Part shown: piece by piece, positions 19,398 to 27,876 of the stretch
Position numbering within the stretch: the first letter of the stretch is position 1
Layout: each line of letters begins with the position of its first letter
Assembly: GCF_021298855.1 (NCBI RefSeq)
Contig: NZ_JAJTHI010000020.1
Coordinates: forward strand, 110,786 to 174,785
Source of the DNA: Gemmatimonas sp.
GTDB lineage: Bacteria > Gemmatimonadota > Gemmatimonadetes > Gemmatimonadales > Gemmatimonadaceae
Reading direction: 5' to 3'
Length of the DNA: 64,000 nucleotides
Translations under genes and position numbers: made by a program
Notes under the pieces: model-generated
Told to the model about the DNA's origin: nothing
The model's input: only the letters and a program-made list of their open reading frames with translations
Database searches by the model: none

Positions 19398-21571
19398 CGG
19401 GGCGATTCCAGTTGCACGGTGGAGCCGGTGCGCACCACGACACCGGCGGCGGGACGGGTGCGCACGTGCGTGCCGTCCACGAGGTTCACCTGGAAGCCGG
19501 CGGCATACAGTGTGCGCGCCGCCTGTCGTGCCGTGAGACCGTAGACCGATGGCACGGGGCGCACGGCCGGTGACGGTGTGCGCCGCGATTCGCGCGGCGC
19601 CGCGAATGGCAATTCGACCACGATACGCGAGGGCATGGGTACGGGCTCCGCCTTGGGCGGCTCCGGGGCGCGCAGTGAATCGAAGCGGGCGGAATCCCGC
19701 TGGGCCGCCACCTGCTGCGCCGGCGTGAGGGCCTTGGGCGCCGGTGCCACCATGGGTCGGGCAATGCGGGCGAGTTCGGCGCGATCGAGCGAGGCGTTGC
19801 GCGTGGAGATGGCCGACTGCAACAGGTCGCTCACCATGGTGCCCGACACCAGCCCGCCGTAGTAGGTACCCTGCGGATCGATCAGGCGGGCCACGATGAC
19901 GTACTGCGGGTTGTCGACGGGGAACATCCCGGCGAAGCTCGAGTTGTACCTGCCGATGTCGTACCCGCGGCCATTGTCGCGCACGCGTCGCGCCGTACCG
20001 GACTTGCCCCCCACATCGAAGGTCTGCAAGTCGGCGGCGGTGGAGGTGCCGCTGTCCACCACGCTCTTGAGCATCTCGCGCATCAGCGCCGACACCTCCT
20101 GGGAGAGCACGCGCCGCACGACGGTACGCGTGTGCCGGTAGAGCACCGCGCCCTCGGTGTCACGCACTTCCCGCACGAGGGACGGCTGCAGCAGTTCGCC
20201 GCCATTCGCGATGGCGGCATAGGCGGCAGCGATCTGCAGCGGCGTGGCGTTCATCGCGTACCCGATCGACATCTGGGCATGATCGAGGTCGGAGTACGGT
20301 GGCAGGCGCAGGCTGCCACGCGATTCCGACGGGTACGACACTCCGGTCGGGACCCCGAAGCCGAAATCGCGCAGGGCCTCGTACTCCTCGGCGTCGCTGA
20401 GCCTGAGCGCGGCCTGCACCGTCCCGATGTTGCTCGAGAAACGCACGATGTCGCGCACGGACATCTGCGCCGCTTCGTGGGTGTCCTGGTAGGTCTTGAG
20501 GGTGCCGTACTTCCAGCGTCCGTTGAAGGTGTTGAACTGCTGGTCGGGGGTGAGGCGCTTGAGATCGAGGAGCCGGGCAATGATGAACGGCTTCATCACG
20601 GACCCCGGTTCGAACGCCTCGGTGAGGCCGTTCCCGGTGGTGGCCTTGCCGTTGCGGGCGCCGGCAATGGCCAGCACCGCCCCGTCACGCGGGTCGAGGA
20701 TGAGCACATCGCCGCCGCTGGCACGCGTACGCTGCTGCGCGTTGGCCAGCGCCTCTTCGGCGATTTCCTGCAGCTGCTGATTGATGGTGAGCACGACATT
20801 GTTCCCCGGCCGTGCCGCCACGGGCGTGAGCATGGGAGAGCCCAGTCGCCCGCCTCGTCCATCCTTCACGAGCGGATCACGCCCGGCCTCCCCCCGCAGC
20901 AGATGATCGAGTTCGCGCTCGATGCCGCTGATCGCCCCGCCGCTCGCCGTGGCCAGCCCGACGATGCCGCGCAATCCCTCGGGCGTGGAGTTCACCCGTT
21001 CCAGTCGCGGGCGCAGCCGGATGCCGTTGAGCCCCTTGAGCCGCGCCACGTCCGAGGGAGCGAAGCGCATGGGCAGCTCGACCCACTTGTACTCGCGGCG
21101 ATTGAAGGCGCGCTTGACCCACTTGTCGGGAACCCGCAGCTCCTTGAACGCCTTGCGGAGCGCAACACGCGAGTCGACGGTTCGCACCGTGCCATCGACG
21201 CCCTTGCGCCGGGTGAGCCCCAGCTTGTGCGGTTCGACGATGATCTGCACCTCCTCGCGCGTCTCGACCAGCACGGTCCCGGTGGCATCGAGGATGGCCC
21301 CACGCGGCGGCAGCACCTGCACATCCACGACATGCTGGCGTTCCGCCTCTTTCCGCCAGCGCTCGTGCGCCACGATCTGCAGCTGCGCCGACTTCGCGAC
21401 GACCGCCGCCGCAAACAGGACCAGGCTGATGTGCACCACCGAAGCCCGGGCGTGGCTGATGGCCGGGCCCTGCGATTCGCCATCGGCGGCGGCCCCCGCC
21501 AGCGGCGCCCGCGAACCGGGAACGGAGGGGGCGGGACGCGCATCGCTTCGCCCCGAGAACGGACCGATCAT
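19394..21571 (-). CDS. ftsI: Septal class B penicillin-binding protein FtsI/PBP3 with C-terminal PASTA domain
   Basis: FtsI is the transpeptidase partner of FtsW. The 725-residue protein has a transmembrane anchor at about 44-62, the pedestal starting RGAILDATGTVLVE, and the transpeptidase domain with SxxK at Ser324-Lys327, SxN at 379-381 and KSGT at 523-526. After a Pro-rich linker (about 590-655) the last 65 residues form a PASTA-like domain (VYGLTARQAARTLYAAGF, then VVRTGSTVQL). PASTA is common in Gram-positive and some deep-branching division PBPs but absent from E. coli FtsI. The ATG overlaps the ftsL stop by ATGA; the longer open frame above it runs through ftsL in another phase. Confidence 0.96.
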   Translation of the reverse strand: MIGPFSGRSDARPAPSVPGSRAPLAGAAADGESQGPAISHARASVVHISLVLFAAAVVAKSAQLQIVAHERWRKEAERQHVVDVQVLPPRGAILDATGTVLVETREEVQIIVEPHKLGLTRRKGVDGTVRTVDSRVALRKAFKELRVPDKWVKRAFNRREYKWVELPMRFAPSDVARLKGLNGIRLRPRLERVNSTPEGLRGIVGLATASGGAISGIERELDHLLRGEAGRDPLVKDGRGGRLGSPMLTPVAARPGNNVVLTINQQLQEIAEEALANAQQRTRASGGDVLILDPRDGAVLAIAGARNGKATTGNGLTEAFEPGSVMKPFIIARLLDLKRLTPDQQFNTFNGRWKYGTLKTYQDTHEAAQMSVRDIVRFSSNIGTVQAALRLSDAEEYEALRDFGFGVPTGVSYPSESRGSLRLPPYSDLDHAQMSIGYAMNATPLQIAAAYAAIANGGELLQPSLVREVRDTEGAVLYRHTRTVVRRVLSQEVSALMREMLKSVVDSGTSTAADLQTFDVGGKSGTARRVRDNGRGYDIGRYNSSFAGMFPVDNPQYVIVARLIDPQGTYYGGLVSGTMVSDLLQSAISTRNASLDRAELARIARPMVAPAPKALTPAQQVAAQRDSARFDSLRAPEPPKAEPVPMPSRIVVELPFAAPRESRRTPSPAVRPVPSVYGLTARQAARTLYAAGFQVNLVDGTHVRTRPAAGVVVRTGSTVQLESPR

Positions 21572-21927
21572 TGCGGCGGTACGCTGTCGATGATTTCGAC
21601 ATCGGTGACACGCCGGTCGGCGGCCACGGGCAGCGCGATGAATCGTGTCTGCGCCTCGCCGGGGCGGACCATGCCCAAGCGACGCTGCGCTTCCTGCACC
21701 ACGGTGCGCCGGCTCGTGGCGCGACGCAGCTGACTCTCGAGATACTTCTCCTGCGCCATGAGCGAGCGCCGCTCCTCCTGCAACCGCTGGATCCGCGTGA
21801 GCGTGCGCACCCCCGTGGAGCGTCGCCACACCACGGTGGTCGAGACCGCCAGAAACAGGGCGAGTCCCAGTGCCACCACGGCGCGCCCCTTGAGGGGCGT
21901 GCGACGTCGGCGCGTGGCGGTGGCCAT
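21568..21927 (-). CDS. ftsL: FtsL-like divisome protein
   Basis: The 119-residue bitopic protein has a basic N-terminus, one transmembrane helix at about 15-35 (AVVALGLALFLAVSTTVVW) and a coiled-coil stretch at about 40-80 (RIQRLQEERRSLMAQEKYLE). It lies between rsmH and ftsI, the usual place of ftsL. FtsL works in the FtsQLB complex that activates FtsWI. Sequence conservation in the family is low, so the assignment rests on topology and position. It overlaps the rsmH stop by one base (TGATG). Confidence 0.85.
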   Translation of the reverse strand: MATATRRRRTPLKGRAVVALGLALFLAVSTTVVWRRSTGVRTLTRIQRLQEERRSLMAQEKYLESQLRRATSRRTVVQEAQRRLGMVRPGEAQTRFIALPVAADRRVTDVEIIDSVPPQ

Positions 21928-22877
21928 CACGGCGCGCGCCTCCACGCGCGCAGTCGGGCGCTGCGCGCCCGCGAGTTGGCCTCCACTTCGGCCTCGCCGG
22001 CATTGATGGGGCGCTTGGTGAGCGTTTCGCCTAGCGGTGCCCCGCGGCAGGTACAGACCATCTGCTTCGGCGGGCAGACGCAGGCGGTACTCCACTCACG
22101 AAACGCGTTCTTCACGAGCCGGTCTTCGCCGCTGTGATACGAGATGATCGCCAGCACCCCGCCGGGCGTGAGGCGGTCACGCAGCGCCGGCAGTGCGCGC
22201 TCCAGGCCGTCCAGCTCGTCATTGACGGCGATGCGCACCGCCTGAAAGATGCGGGCGAAATCGGGCGCGCCACTGCGCGGCCCCAGCACGGCGCGAATGG
22301 CATCGACCAGATCATCGGCCGTGGCCAAGGGCCGTCGTTCTCGGCGCCGGATGATCTCCCGCGCCAGTCGCGCGGCTCGTGGTTCGTCCGCGTAGGCGCG
22401 CAGCAGCGCCGACAGGTCGACCTCGTCGATGGAGTTGAGCAACTCGGCGGCGTCGAGATCGGCATCGGTGCCCATGCGCATGTCGAGGGGCGCGCCTTCA
22501 CGAAACGTGAATCCCCGCGTCAGATCGTCGAACTGATGCGACGACACGCCGAGGTCGAGCAGAATGCCATCGAACCGCTCGGAATAGGCCAGCCCTGCTC
22601 CGCTCACGTCGGCGTAGTTGCCAAGGAGTGCGCGAAACTGCCCGGAGCGCTCGAACTCGGCGAGGCGCTCGCGCGCGGCCGCGAGGGCACGCGGATCACG
22701 ATCGACGCCGGTGACGCGCATCCCTCGTTCGAGAAACGCCGCGGAGTGCCCGCCGCCCCCGAGCGTGCAATCGAGCACCGTGGAGGCGCCGGCAAGCAGC
22801 GCCACGATTTCCGGCAGGAGCACGGGCACGTGATACGCGCCGACGCGGCTGGCGGTCAGCGTACGGAAGGGGCTCAC
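21927..22877 (-). CDS. rsmH: 16S rRNA m4C1402 methyltransferase RsmH (MraW)
   Basis: RsmH methylates the N4 of C1402 in 16S rRNA using SAM. The 316-residue product shows HVPVLLPEIV, the SAM loop DCTLGGGGHSAAFLERG, GILLDLGVSSHQFD, the RGFTFREGAPLDMRM motif and the terminal Cys-containing TACVCPPKQMVCTC. The start is taken as the GTG at 22877, which overlaps the stop of an 11-codon frame (GTGA). No Shine-Dalgarno precedes it, so coupling or an alternative start is possible. It is the first gene of the dcw cluster here, with no mraZ upstream. Confidence 0.95.
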   Translation of the reverse strand: MSPFRTLTASRVGAYHVPVLLPEIVALLAGASTVLDCTLGGGGHSAAFLERGMRVTGVDRDPRALAAARERLAEFERSGQFRALLGNYADVSGAGLAYSERFDGILLDLGVSSHQFDDLTRGFTFREGAPLDMRMGTDADLDAAELLNSIDEVDLSALLRAYADEPRAARLAREIIRRRERRPLATADDLVDAIRAVLGPRSGAPDFARIFQAVRIAVNDELDGLERALPALRDRLTPGGVLAIISYHSGEDRLVKNAFREWSTACVCPPKQMVCTCRGAPLGETLTKRPINAGEAEVEANSRARSARLRAWRRAP

Positions 22878-22909
22878 GCGCAGATGGGGCAGACGAACAG
22901 GCGCTTCAT
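22874..22909 (-). other. Possible 11-residue leader ORF upstream of rsmH
   Basis: An ATG frame encodes MKRLFVCPICA and ends in a TGA overlapping the rsmH GTG. It contains a CxxC pair. It has no clear Shine-Dalgarno of its own, so its translation is uncertain. Confidence 0.2.
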
Positions 22910-23085
22910 GAGAGCGGCAGAGGCGCCACGGTGGCGCGTGGAGGGGCGTCGCAACGGGGCATGATAGTGAGATGCGGACAGCAGCGTCAACAGACGATGA
23001 CAGGCGCAACAATGTGCATTACCCGTGCATCCGCACGGATGTGATGCCCCTCGGTTGCCCCCTTCCCGACCGGGGCAAAACGTCT

Positions 23086-23118
23086 GCGGGCCCGCCGTCA
23101 CGAGGACGGCGGGCCCGC
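23086..23118 (-). terminator. Intrinsic terminator of the secreted TPR gene
   Basis: A perfect 14-bp GC-rich stem (23086-23099 with 23105-23118) with a 5-nt loop sits just past the TPR gene stop. On the minus strand it is followed within 5 nt by TTTT. It separates the TPR gene from the dcw cluster. Confidence 0.8.
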
Positions 23119-23138
23119 GGGTACTGCGTGCGCTGCGG

Positions 23139-24839
23139 TTACTTGCAGATCGCCTTGATGAGCTGGTCGGCGTACGGATCGAGCTGCATGACGGCGCCCA
23201 TGAGCTGCCGCATGGCATCGGGCGAGAACGAGCCACCTCTCGGCAGCAGAATCTGCGCTTCGACGAAGAGATCCTTGGCTTCCTTGGCCGGCGCACACTG
23301 CTTGCTCTGCTGCGCGGCCGTGAGCTTGGCCTGGCCGAACGCCACGTACGTGGCCCCCAACAGGAACTGCGACTGCGCCTTCAGGTTGTTGGGCGCGACC
23401 GAGTCGGCGTACTTGAGCACGTCCACCGCGGCGGTGAAGTCCTCGGTCGACTTGGACGCCGCGGCCTTCTTGTAGGCGTCATTGGCTGCCTGGAGGGCGA
23501 GCAGGCGCAGGTTCGTGGTGGTATCGCCCGCGGCGATGGCCGCCTTGATGGCGGGCAGTACTTCGTCACCCTTGCCCAGGTCCTTCAGCAGCGTGATGCG
23601 CAGCGTCTGGGCGTTCTCGACCGGCATCTTGGCGGCCAGCGCCTTGTCGAGCGCTTCGAGGGCCTGCTGGTTCTGGCCGGCGGCACGCAGCCCCACGATC
23701 TGCTCGTAGACGAGCGAGCCGTTGGCGGGGAACTTCGCGATGCCCTTCGAGGCCGTCTCCGCCGCCTTCTGGAACTGGCTGTCGGCGGCGTAGGCACGGG
23801 CGGTCCGGATGAAGTAGGTCGTGTCCGCGAAGGCCGTGTCGAGCTTGATGAGCTCGTCACCCTGTTCGAACGCCTGCTTGTAGTCCTTGGTGGAGAGCAG
23901 GATGAGCCAGCGCAGCTTGAGCAGCTCCGGGTCGCCCGGGTTGGCCTGCACCGCTTCGTCGATCACGGGCTTGGCGACCGCCGGGTTGGCCAGGGCGGCA
24001 ATGGCTTCCACCACGTCCTTCTGGAGGCGCGGATTCTTGGGGTCGGTGGCCAACAGACGCGTGAGCGTCACGACGGCCGAGTCGCCCTGGTTGGTGTCGC
24101 GATAGCTCTGAGCGAGAATGGCAAGGCCCGGACGGCTCTTGGGATCGAGGTTCACGATCTCCTTGGCCAGCTCCAGCTGCTGGGCCGCGGGTGCCTTTTG
24201 CGTGACGAGCACGTTGGCCCAGCAGATGCGCGCCAGGGTGGCCTTGGGATAGGCCGCAATGCCCTCCTTGGCTGCCGCGATGGCCGCATCGTACTGCTGC
24301 TGCCGCGCCGCGTTGATGCACTTCTGCTCGAACTCGAGCTGCTTGCGCGCTTCCTTGAGCTCCTTGGCGATACCGCTCGACGCGTCGCCCATACCCTTCA
24401 CGTCGTAAGTGCCGAGCGGCTGCACGAGCGCGTTGTCGCGGGCGAGCACCAGGTACGCCTCGACCTTGACGCCCGTGGGCGTCTTGGAGGCGATGCCGGT
24501 GATGTATTCGTCGGCGCGCAGCAGGGTTGCCAGCGCCTTCTGGTCATGCGGTTCGAGCGCCTCGGTAACGGGGAACCCGGACGCCTCGAGCGTGGCGGTG
24601 ATGTCCTGCTTGGGCAGCACATACACCTGCTTGAACGGGAACTCGCTCCCCATGCGCGAGCGCACCGCGTCGGCGGCCTGCACCCCCAGGCCCTTGTCGC
24701 CGCTGCGGAACACCGCAACCATGACGCGCTTCGCGTTCGGATCGGGGACCCGGTTGTACTGGGCCGAAGCCGTCGAGGGCACGAGGGTGCCACCGAGGGC
24801 CAAACCAATCCCTGCGATCGCCTGGAAATGCCGTGACAT
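23139..24839 (-). CDS. Secreted tetratricopeptide-repeat protein
   Basis: The 566-residue product starts with a signal peptide (about 1-26, ending TASAQ). An alpha/beta segment follows (about 35-150, KRVMVAVFRSGDKGLG), then helical TPR-like repeats from about 165 to the end (for example AAKEGIAAYPKATLARICWA and DKALAAKMPVENAQTLRI). No catalytic motif is seen. It is probably a periplasmic or outer-surface scaffold, function unknown. A strong GGAGG lies 11 nt before the chosen ATG and 8 nt before a TTG one codon earlier, so the start may be the TTG. It has its own terminator. Confidence 0.8.
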   Translation of the reverse strand: MSRHFQAIAGIGLALGGTLVPSTASAQYNRVPDPNAKRVMVAVFRSGDKGLGVQAADAVRSRMGSEFPFKQVYVLPKQDITATLEASGFPVTEALEPHDQKALATLLRADEYITGIASKTPTGVKVEAYLVLARDNALVQPLGTYDVKGMGDASSGIAKELKEARKQLEFEQKCINAARQQQYDAAIAAAKEGIAAYPKATLARICWANVLVTQKAPAAQQLELAKEIVNLDPKSRPGLAILAQSYRDTNQGDSAVVTLTRLLATDPKNPRLQKDVVEAIAALANPAVAKPVIDEAVQANPGDPELLKLRWLILLSTKDYKQAFEQGDELIKLDTAFADTTYFIRTARAYAADSQFQKAAETASKGIAKFPANGSLVYEQIVGLRAAGQNQQALEALDKALAAKMPVENAQTLRITLLKDLGKGDEVLPAIKAAIAAGDTTTNLRLLALQAANDAYKKAAASKSTEDFTAAVDVLKYADSVAPNNLKAQSQFLLGATYVAFGQAKLTAAQQSKQCAPAKEAKDLFVEAQILLPRGGSFSPDAMRQLMGAVMQLDPYADQLIKAICK

Positions 24840-24997
24840 CAATGTCGTAACCTCCGCACCTGAGCCGTGGACCCGGGAACCCCGGGGGGATGTCGCAACC
24901 CGTTGACTGTGCGAAGCCACGCGGGTCTGGGGGTAAGTCGAAGAAACTGCGGCCGCCGCGATCCGCCGGCAAGCTGCGGCCGTCGGTCTTGGTGGGA

Positions 24998-25071
24998 TGG
25001 GCGAAGAGGGATTCGAACCCCCGACCCCCTGTGTGTAAGACAGGTGCTCTAACCAGCTGAGCTATTCGCCC
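24998..25071 (-). tRNA. tRNA-Val (anticodon UAC)
   Basis: A 74-base cloverleaf reads on the minus strand. It has a 7-bp acceptor stem (GGGCGAA/TTCGCCC, discriminator A), a D-arm, a 5-bp anticodon stem (CCTGT/ACAGG) with loop CTTACAC giving anticodon TAC, and the T-arm with GGTTCGAATCC. The anticodon decodes valine GUA/GUG. CCA is not encoded. Confidence 0.97.
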
Positions 25072-25216
25072 GCTTTACGCCCCGTCGCGACCGCTTGCTG
25101 TAGCCAAACTACATCAAGGGTGGGGCGCTGTTCCCGGGAAGGCAGAACTTTAACCGGATTGTCACGTTGGGCGGGATCTTGTCCCTGCCACAAAGTGGAA
25201 CATCCGTGCGGCGATC

Positions 25217-25387
25217 TCACCCCTTCAGGATCGCCAGCGGCACCAGGACCACATATCCCAGCACCAGCAGGATCGGCGCAACGGTTTCGCCACCGCGGGC
25301 AAGGTCGACGTAACCGAACAGAAGCGAGGCGGCAGCCAGGCCCCAGTACAGCAGGGGGCGCGAGCGCGAGGTGTCGTTCGTGGTCAT
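25217..25387 (-). CDS. Small hypothetical two-helix membrane protein
   Basis: The 56-residue protein starts at ATG 25387 (MTTNDTSRSRPLLYWG). It has two hydrophobic segments (about 11-23 and 32-53) joined by a short loop, DLARGGET. No family is recognised. The frame continues upstream without any domain, and the ATG start gives a compact protein of a common small-membrane type. It stands alone between the metallopeptidase gene and the tRNA. Confidence 0.6.
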   Translation of the reverse strand: MTTNDTSRSRPLLYWGLAAASLLFGYVDLARGGETVAPILLVLGYVVLVPLAILKG

Positions 25388-25480
25388 ACCGGGGAGATTA
25401 GGGCGCAGCGGGAGGCGCCACAAGGGACGGCAGCGAGCCGTGCCCCGGCGGCGGGGGTTGCCCCACAACCCAGCCGTGGC

Positions 25481-26488
25481 TCACGGCGTCACCCGGGACT
25501 CCGCCTCCGACACGCCGCCGTCGAGGATGGCCTGCAGCGCACTTTCCCGCGCGGCCGCCTCCTGCAGCGCGTCGGCGGCGCGCATGGCCTCCAGCTTCCG
25601 GCGATCGCGGCGCCGGCGGATCATGAACAGCGGCACGAGCACCAGCGAAAACAGCCCGACGGCGGCCGAGACGTTCGTCACGAAGGCGAGGGCGCCGTAG
25701 CGCGTGCGCGTTTGCGCGCGCCAGTGGTTCTCGAACGCCTCGCCGGTCATGCCGTACGCGGTGCGCACCGCCCGCTCGAACGAGCCGCTCTGTTTCCAGT
25801 ACGTCAGGAAGTTGCCGAGGCCGGCGTCGCCGCCCAGTGCGTCCAGCTCGCTCACCACGCGGTGCGCCATGGCATAGCTCCACGACGCTTCCATGCCGCC
25901 ACGGACAAAGCCGCGCTCGAGGGCCTCGAGCGTAGGCAGGGTTCGCCACACCATGCCGAGCGAGGTCTCGAAAGCCTGTTCGCGCGTCCACTCCCCGGCG
26001 GCGAAGCTGGCATAGCCCTCGTCGAACCAGCGTGGGGGCAGCGGCCCCAACGCCTCGTGCAGGGCGAGATGGGCCAGTTCGTGACGCAGCACCACACGCG
26101 GATCACCGGCATCGGAGCCTGCCCCGCGGCCTTGCATGACAATCCGGCGCTGGTCCGGGAACGCAAAGGCGGCGCCCCATTCGGGCGCGTGGGGACCGAC
26201 CCAGGCCCGCAGTCGGGCCGCGTCGGGGGCGATGGCGATGAGTACCTGCTGCCGAGGCCGCGGCAACCCGGGGAACGTGTCGCGCCGCTGCGCCTCGGCC
26301 AGCAGTGCGCGGGCCAGACGTTCGTCCTCCCGCTCGGCCACGATGGTGAAGCGCCCCGCATCGAGCCGCACGCCAGGGTCGCGCGGCCCTCCCTGCGCCA
26401 ACGCCGAGGAACGGAACAGGACCGCCGACAGGACCGTCAGGCGCAGGACCGCCGCCGCCAGCCGGCGCCGCAGCGGATGCCCGCTCAC
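25481..26488 (-). CDS. Membrane-anchored gluzincin metallopeptidase (peptidase MA-like)
   Basis: The 335-residue protein has an N-terminal signal or anchor (about 8-31) and the zinc motif HELAH at His136/Glu137/His140. The third ligand is Glu157 in WFDEGYASF, the gluzincin pattern of the MA-like family. A C-terminal transmembrane helix at about 270-293 precedes a charged cytoplasmic tail, so the catalytic domain should face outward. The GTG start overlaps the preceding TPR stop (GTGA). The frame is open much further upstream, but that part lies inside the TPR gene in another phase. It is the last gene of the coupled chemosensory chain; the substrate is unknown. Confidence 0.85.
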   Translation of the reverse strand: MSGHPLRRRLAAAVLRLTVLSAVLFRSSALAQGGPRDPGVRLDAGRFTIVAEREDERLARALLAEAQRRDTFPGLPRPRQQVLIAIAPDAARLRAWVGPHAPEWGAAFAFPDQRRIVMQGRGAGSDAGDPRVVLRHELAHLALHEALGPLPPRWFDEGYASFAAGEWTREQAFETSLGMVWRTLPTLEALERGFVRGGMEASWSYAMAHRVVSELDALGGDAGLGNFLTYWKQSGSFERAVRTAYGMTGEAFENHWRAQTRTRYGALAFVTNVSAAVGLFSLVLVPLFMIRRRRDRRKLEAMRAADALQEAAARESALQAILDGGVSEAESRVTP

Positions 26489-27399
26489 CCGTCGCGCGGC
26501 GGCGTTCCCCCCTGCTCCACCATGTCCAGCACTTCCGCGCAGCGTTTGCCCCATGGACTGAACTTGTTGGCCTTGCTTCCGGTTTTCCACGCCAGGCACG
26601 CATCGCCATGCCGGCCAGCGAACCAGTAGCACCTGCCCAGTTCGTACCACGCCTGGAGCAGGTTGGGTCCGAGTTCAAGTGCCTTGCGGAAGAATCCCTC
26701 GGCATCGTCGTACATCTCGCGCTCGCGATAGGCCATGCCGAGGTACAGGTGCGCGTAGAGTACGGCGCGGCGATCGAGATCGGCACGAATGACCGACGTC
26801 AGGTGCTCGATGGCCTCGCCATGAATCCCCTTGCGGAGGCAAATGTAGCCGACGTTCACGTGCGCCAACGGATACTGCGGTTCGCGCTGCAGGACGCCCC
26901 GCAGCACCTGCATTGCCTCGTCATGCGCGTCACGCAGCATGAGCGCCCACGACAGCAGGGTCTCCGCCTCCACATGGCCGGGGGCCAGCTCGAGTGCCCG
27001 GCGAAAGGCCGCCTCGGCCCCCTCGAGTTCGAGCAGCGACAGTCTCGACCATCCCTTCTCGACGAAGGTGGAGGCCCCGAGATGATCGACCCGGGCCGAT
27101 GACCCGGGCGTCGCCGTGCGCACCTGGGGGCGTCCCTCGAACTGCTTCCACTGCTCGGCCAGCCGCTTCACCGCCTCCTTGCGCGCGCTGGCCCGGTGCA
27201 GCGCCGCATCGGCTTCACGGAAGAGGGCAATGATCTGCTGCTTGAGCGCCTCCCGTTCGGCCGCGTCCAGCGGGCTTGCCGCGTGGCGCCCCGCCGCCTC
27301 AGTGAGCGCGGCCTGCAACTGCTGCAGTTGCGTGTCCAGTTCGGCGGCCGTTGGCGCCGCGGCCGCACGATCGGGCGCGGCAGGTGACATCCCATTCAT
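26485..27399 (-). CDS. TPR-repeat protein at the end of the chemosensory operon
   Basis: The 304-residue protein has an N-terminal coiled-coil-like region (about 15-85, LDTQLQQLQAALTEAA) and four or more TPR units from about 105 to 270 (GAEAAFRRALELAPGHVEAE, then DAEGFFRKALELGPNLLQAW). It has no signal peptide, so it is presumably a cytoplasmic adaptor. Its ATG overlaps the stop of the CheW-like gene (ATGA), and its stop overlaps the peptidase start (GTGA). Confidence 0.8.
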   Translation of the reverse strand: MNGMSPAAPDRAAAAPTAAELDTQLQQLQAALTEAAGRHAASPLDAAEREALKQQIIALFREADAALHRASARKEAVKRLAEQWKQFEGRPQVRTATPGSSARVDHLGASTFVEKGWSRLSLLELEGAEAAFRRALELAPGHVEAETLLSWALMLRDAHDEAMQVLRGVLQREPQYPLAHVNVGYICLRKGIHGEAIEHLTSVIRADLDRRAVLYAHLYLGMAYREREMYDDAEGFFRKALELGPNLLQAWYELGRCYWFAGRHGDACLAWKTGSKANKFSPWGKRCAEVLDMVEQGGTPPRDG

Positions 27400-27857
27400 G
27401 CGGGCTGTGGGAAGCGGGCGGGATCGATGACCCAGACAGGGGAATCCATGCGAGTGAACATACCGCAAACGGCCGGATGCGCGGGGACCTCCTCCCCGAG
27501 CATTGCGCGTGGCCGCACGAGCGCCGTTTCCACGGCGACCACGTCGAGCACGGCGTGCACGAGACCGGCCAGATGCGGCGGTGCCGCGGCATGGGCCCGC
27601 AGAAGGAGCAGCCGATCATCTGGACGGCGAGTGTGTCCCCCACCGGCCTCCTCGCCAATGGCGAGGGCGTGCACGGGAAGCAGCGTGCCGCCGAACGGGA
27701 CAAGCGCGGAGGCGGTGGTGGCTCGCTCGACGCGCAGCACGCACTCCACCGGGATGGCCAGGCGAAACGGGCCGTGCTGGGCCATCACGACGGTGCTGCG
27801 CTCGACGACGGGTCGGGCACGATGGCGCGCGGTGGTGGCGATGACCGAGCGGAACAT
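27396..27857 (-). CDS. CheW-like coupling protein (second in the operon)
   Basis: The 153-residue product resembles a single CheW domain: STVVMAQHGPFRLAIPVECV matches the first strands of CheW, followed by RVERA, a loop, VPFGGTLLPVHALAIGEE and a central LLLLRAHAA strand. CheW proteins link receptors to CheA. The sequence is divergent and receptor-facing residues cannot be judged by eye. The start is ATG 27857, 19 bp after the cheB stop; a GTG at 27866 is also possible. It overlaps the TPR gene by ATGA. Confidence 0.7.
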   Translation of the reverse strand: MFRSVIATTARHRARPVVERSTVVMAQHGPFRLAIPVECVLRVERATTASALVPFGGTLLPVHALAIGEEAGGGHTRRPDDRLLLLRAHAAAPPHLAGLVHAVLDVVAVETALVRPRAMLGEEVPAHPAVCGMFTRMDSPVWVIDPARFPQPA

Positions 27858-27876
27858 CGTCGTCACGCGGGGCGCT

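Noticed and set aside
25217..25468. An 83-residue version of the small membrane protein
   Set aside because: The first 27 residues are Arg/Pro-rich with no features; the ATG at 25387 gives a sensible small membrane protein.
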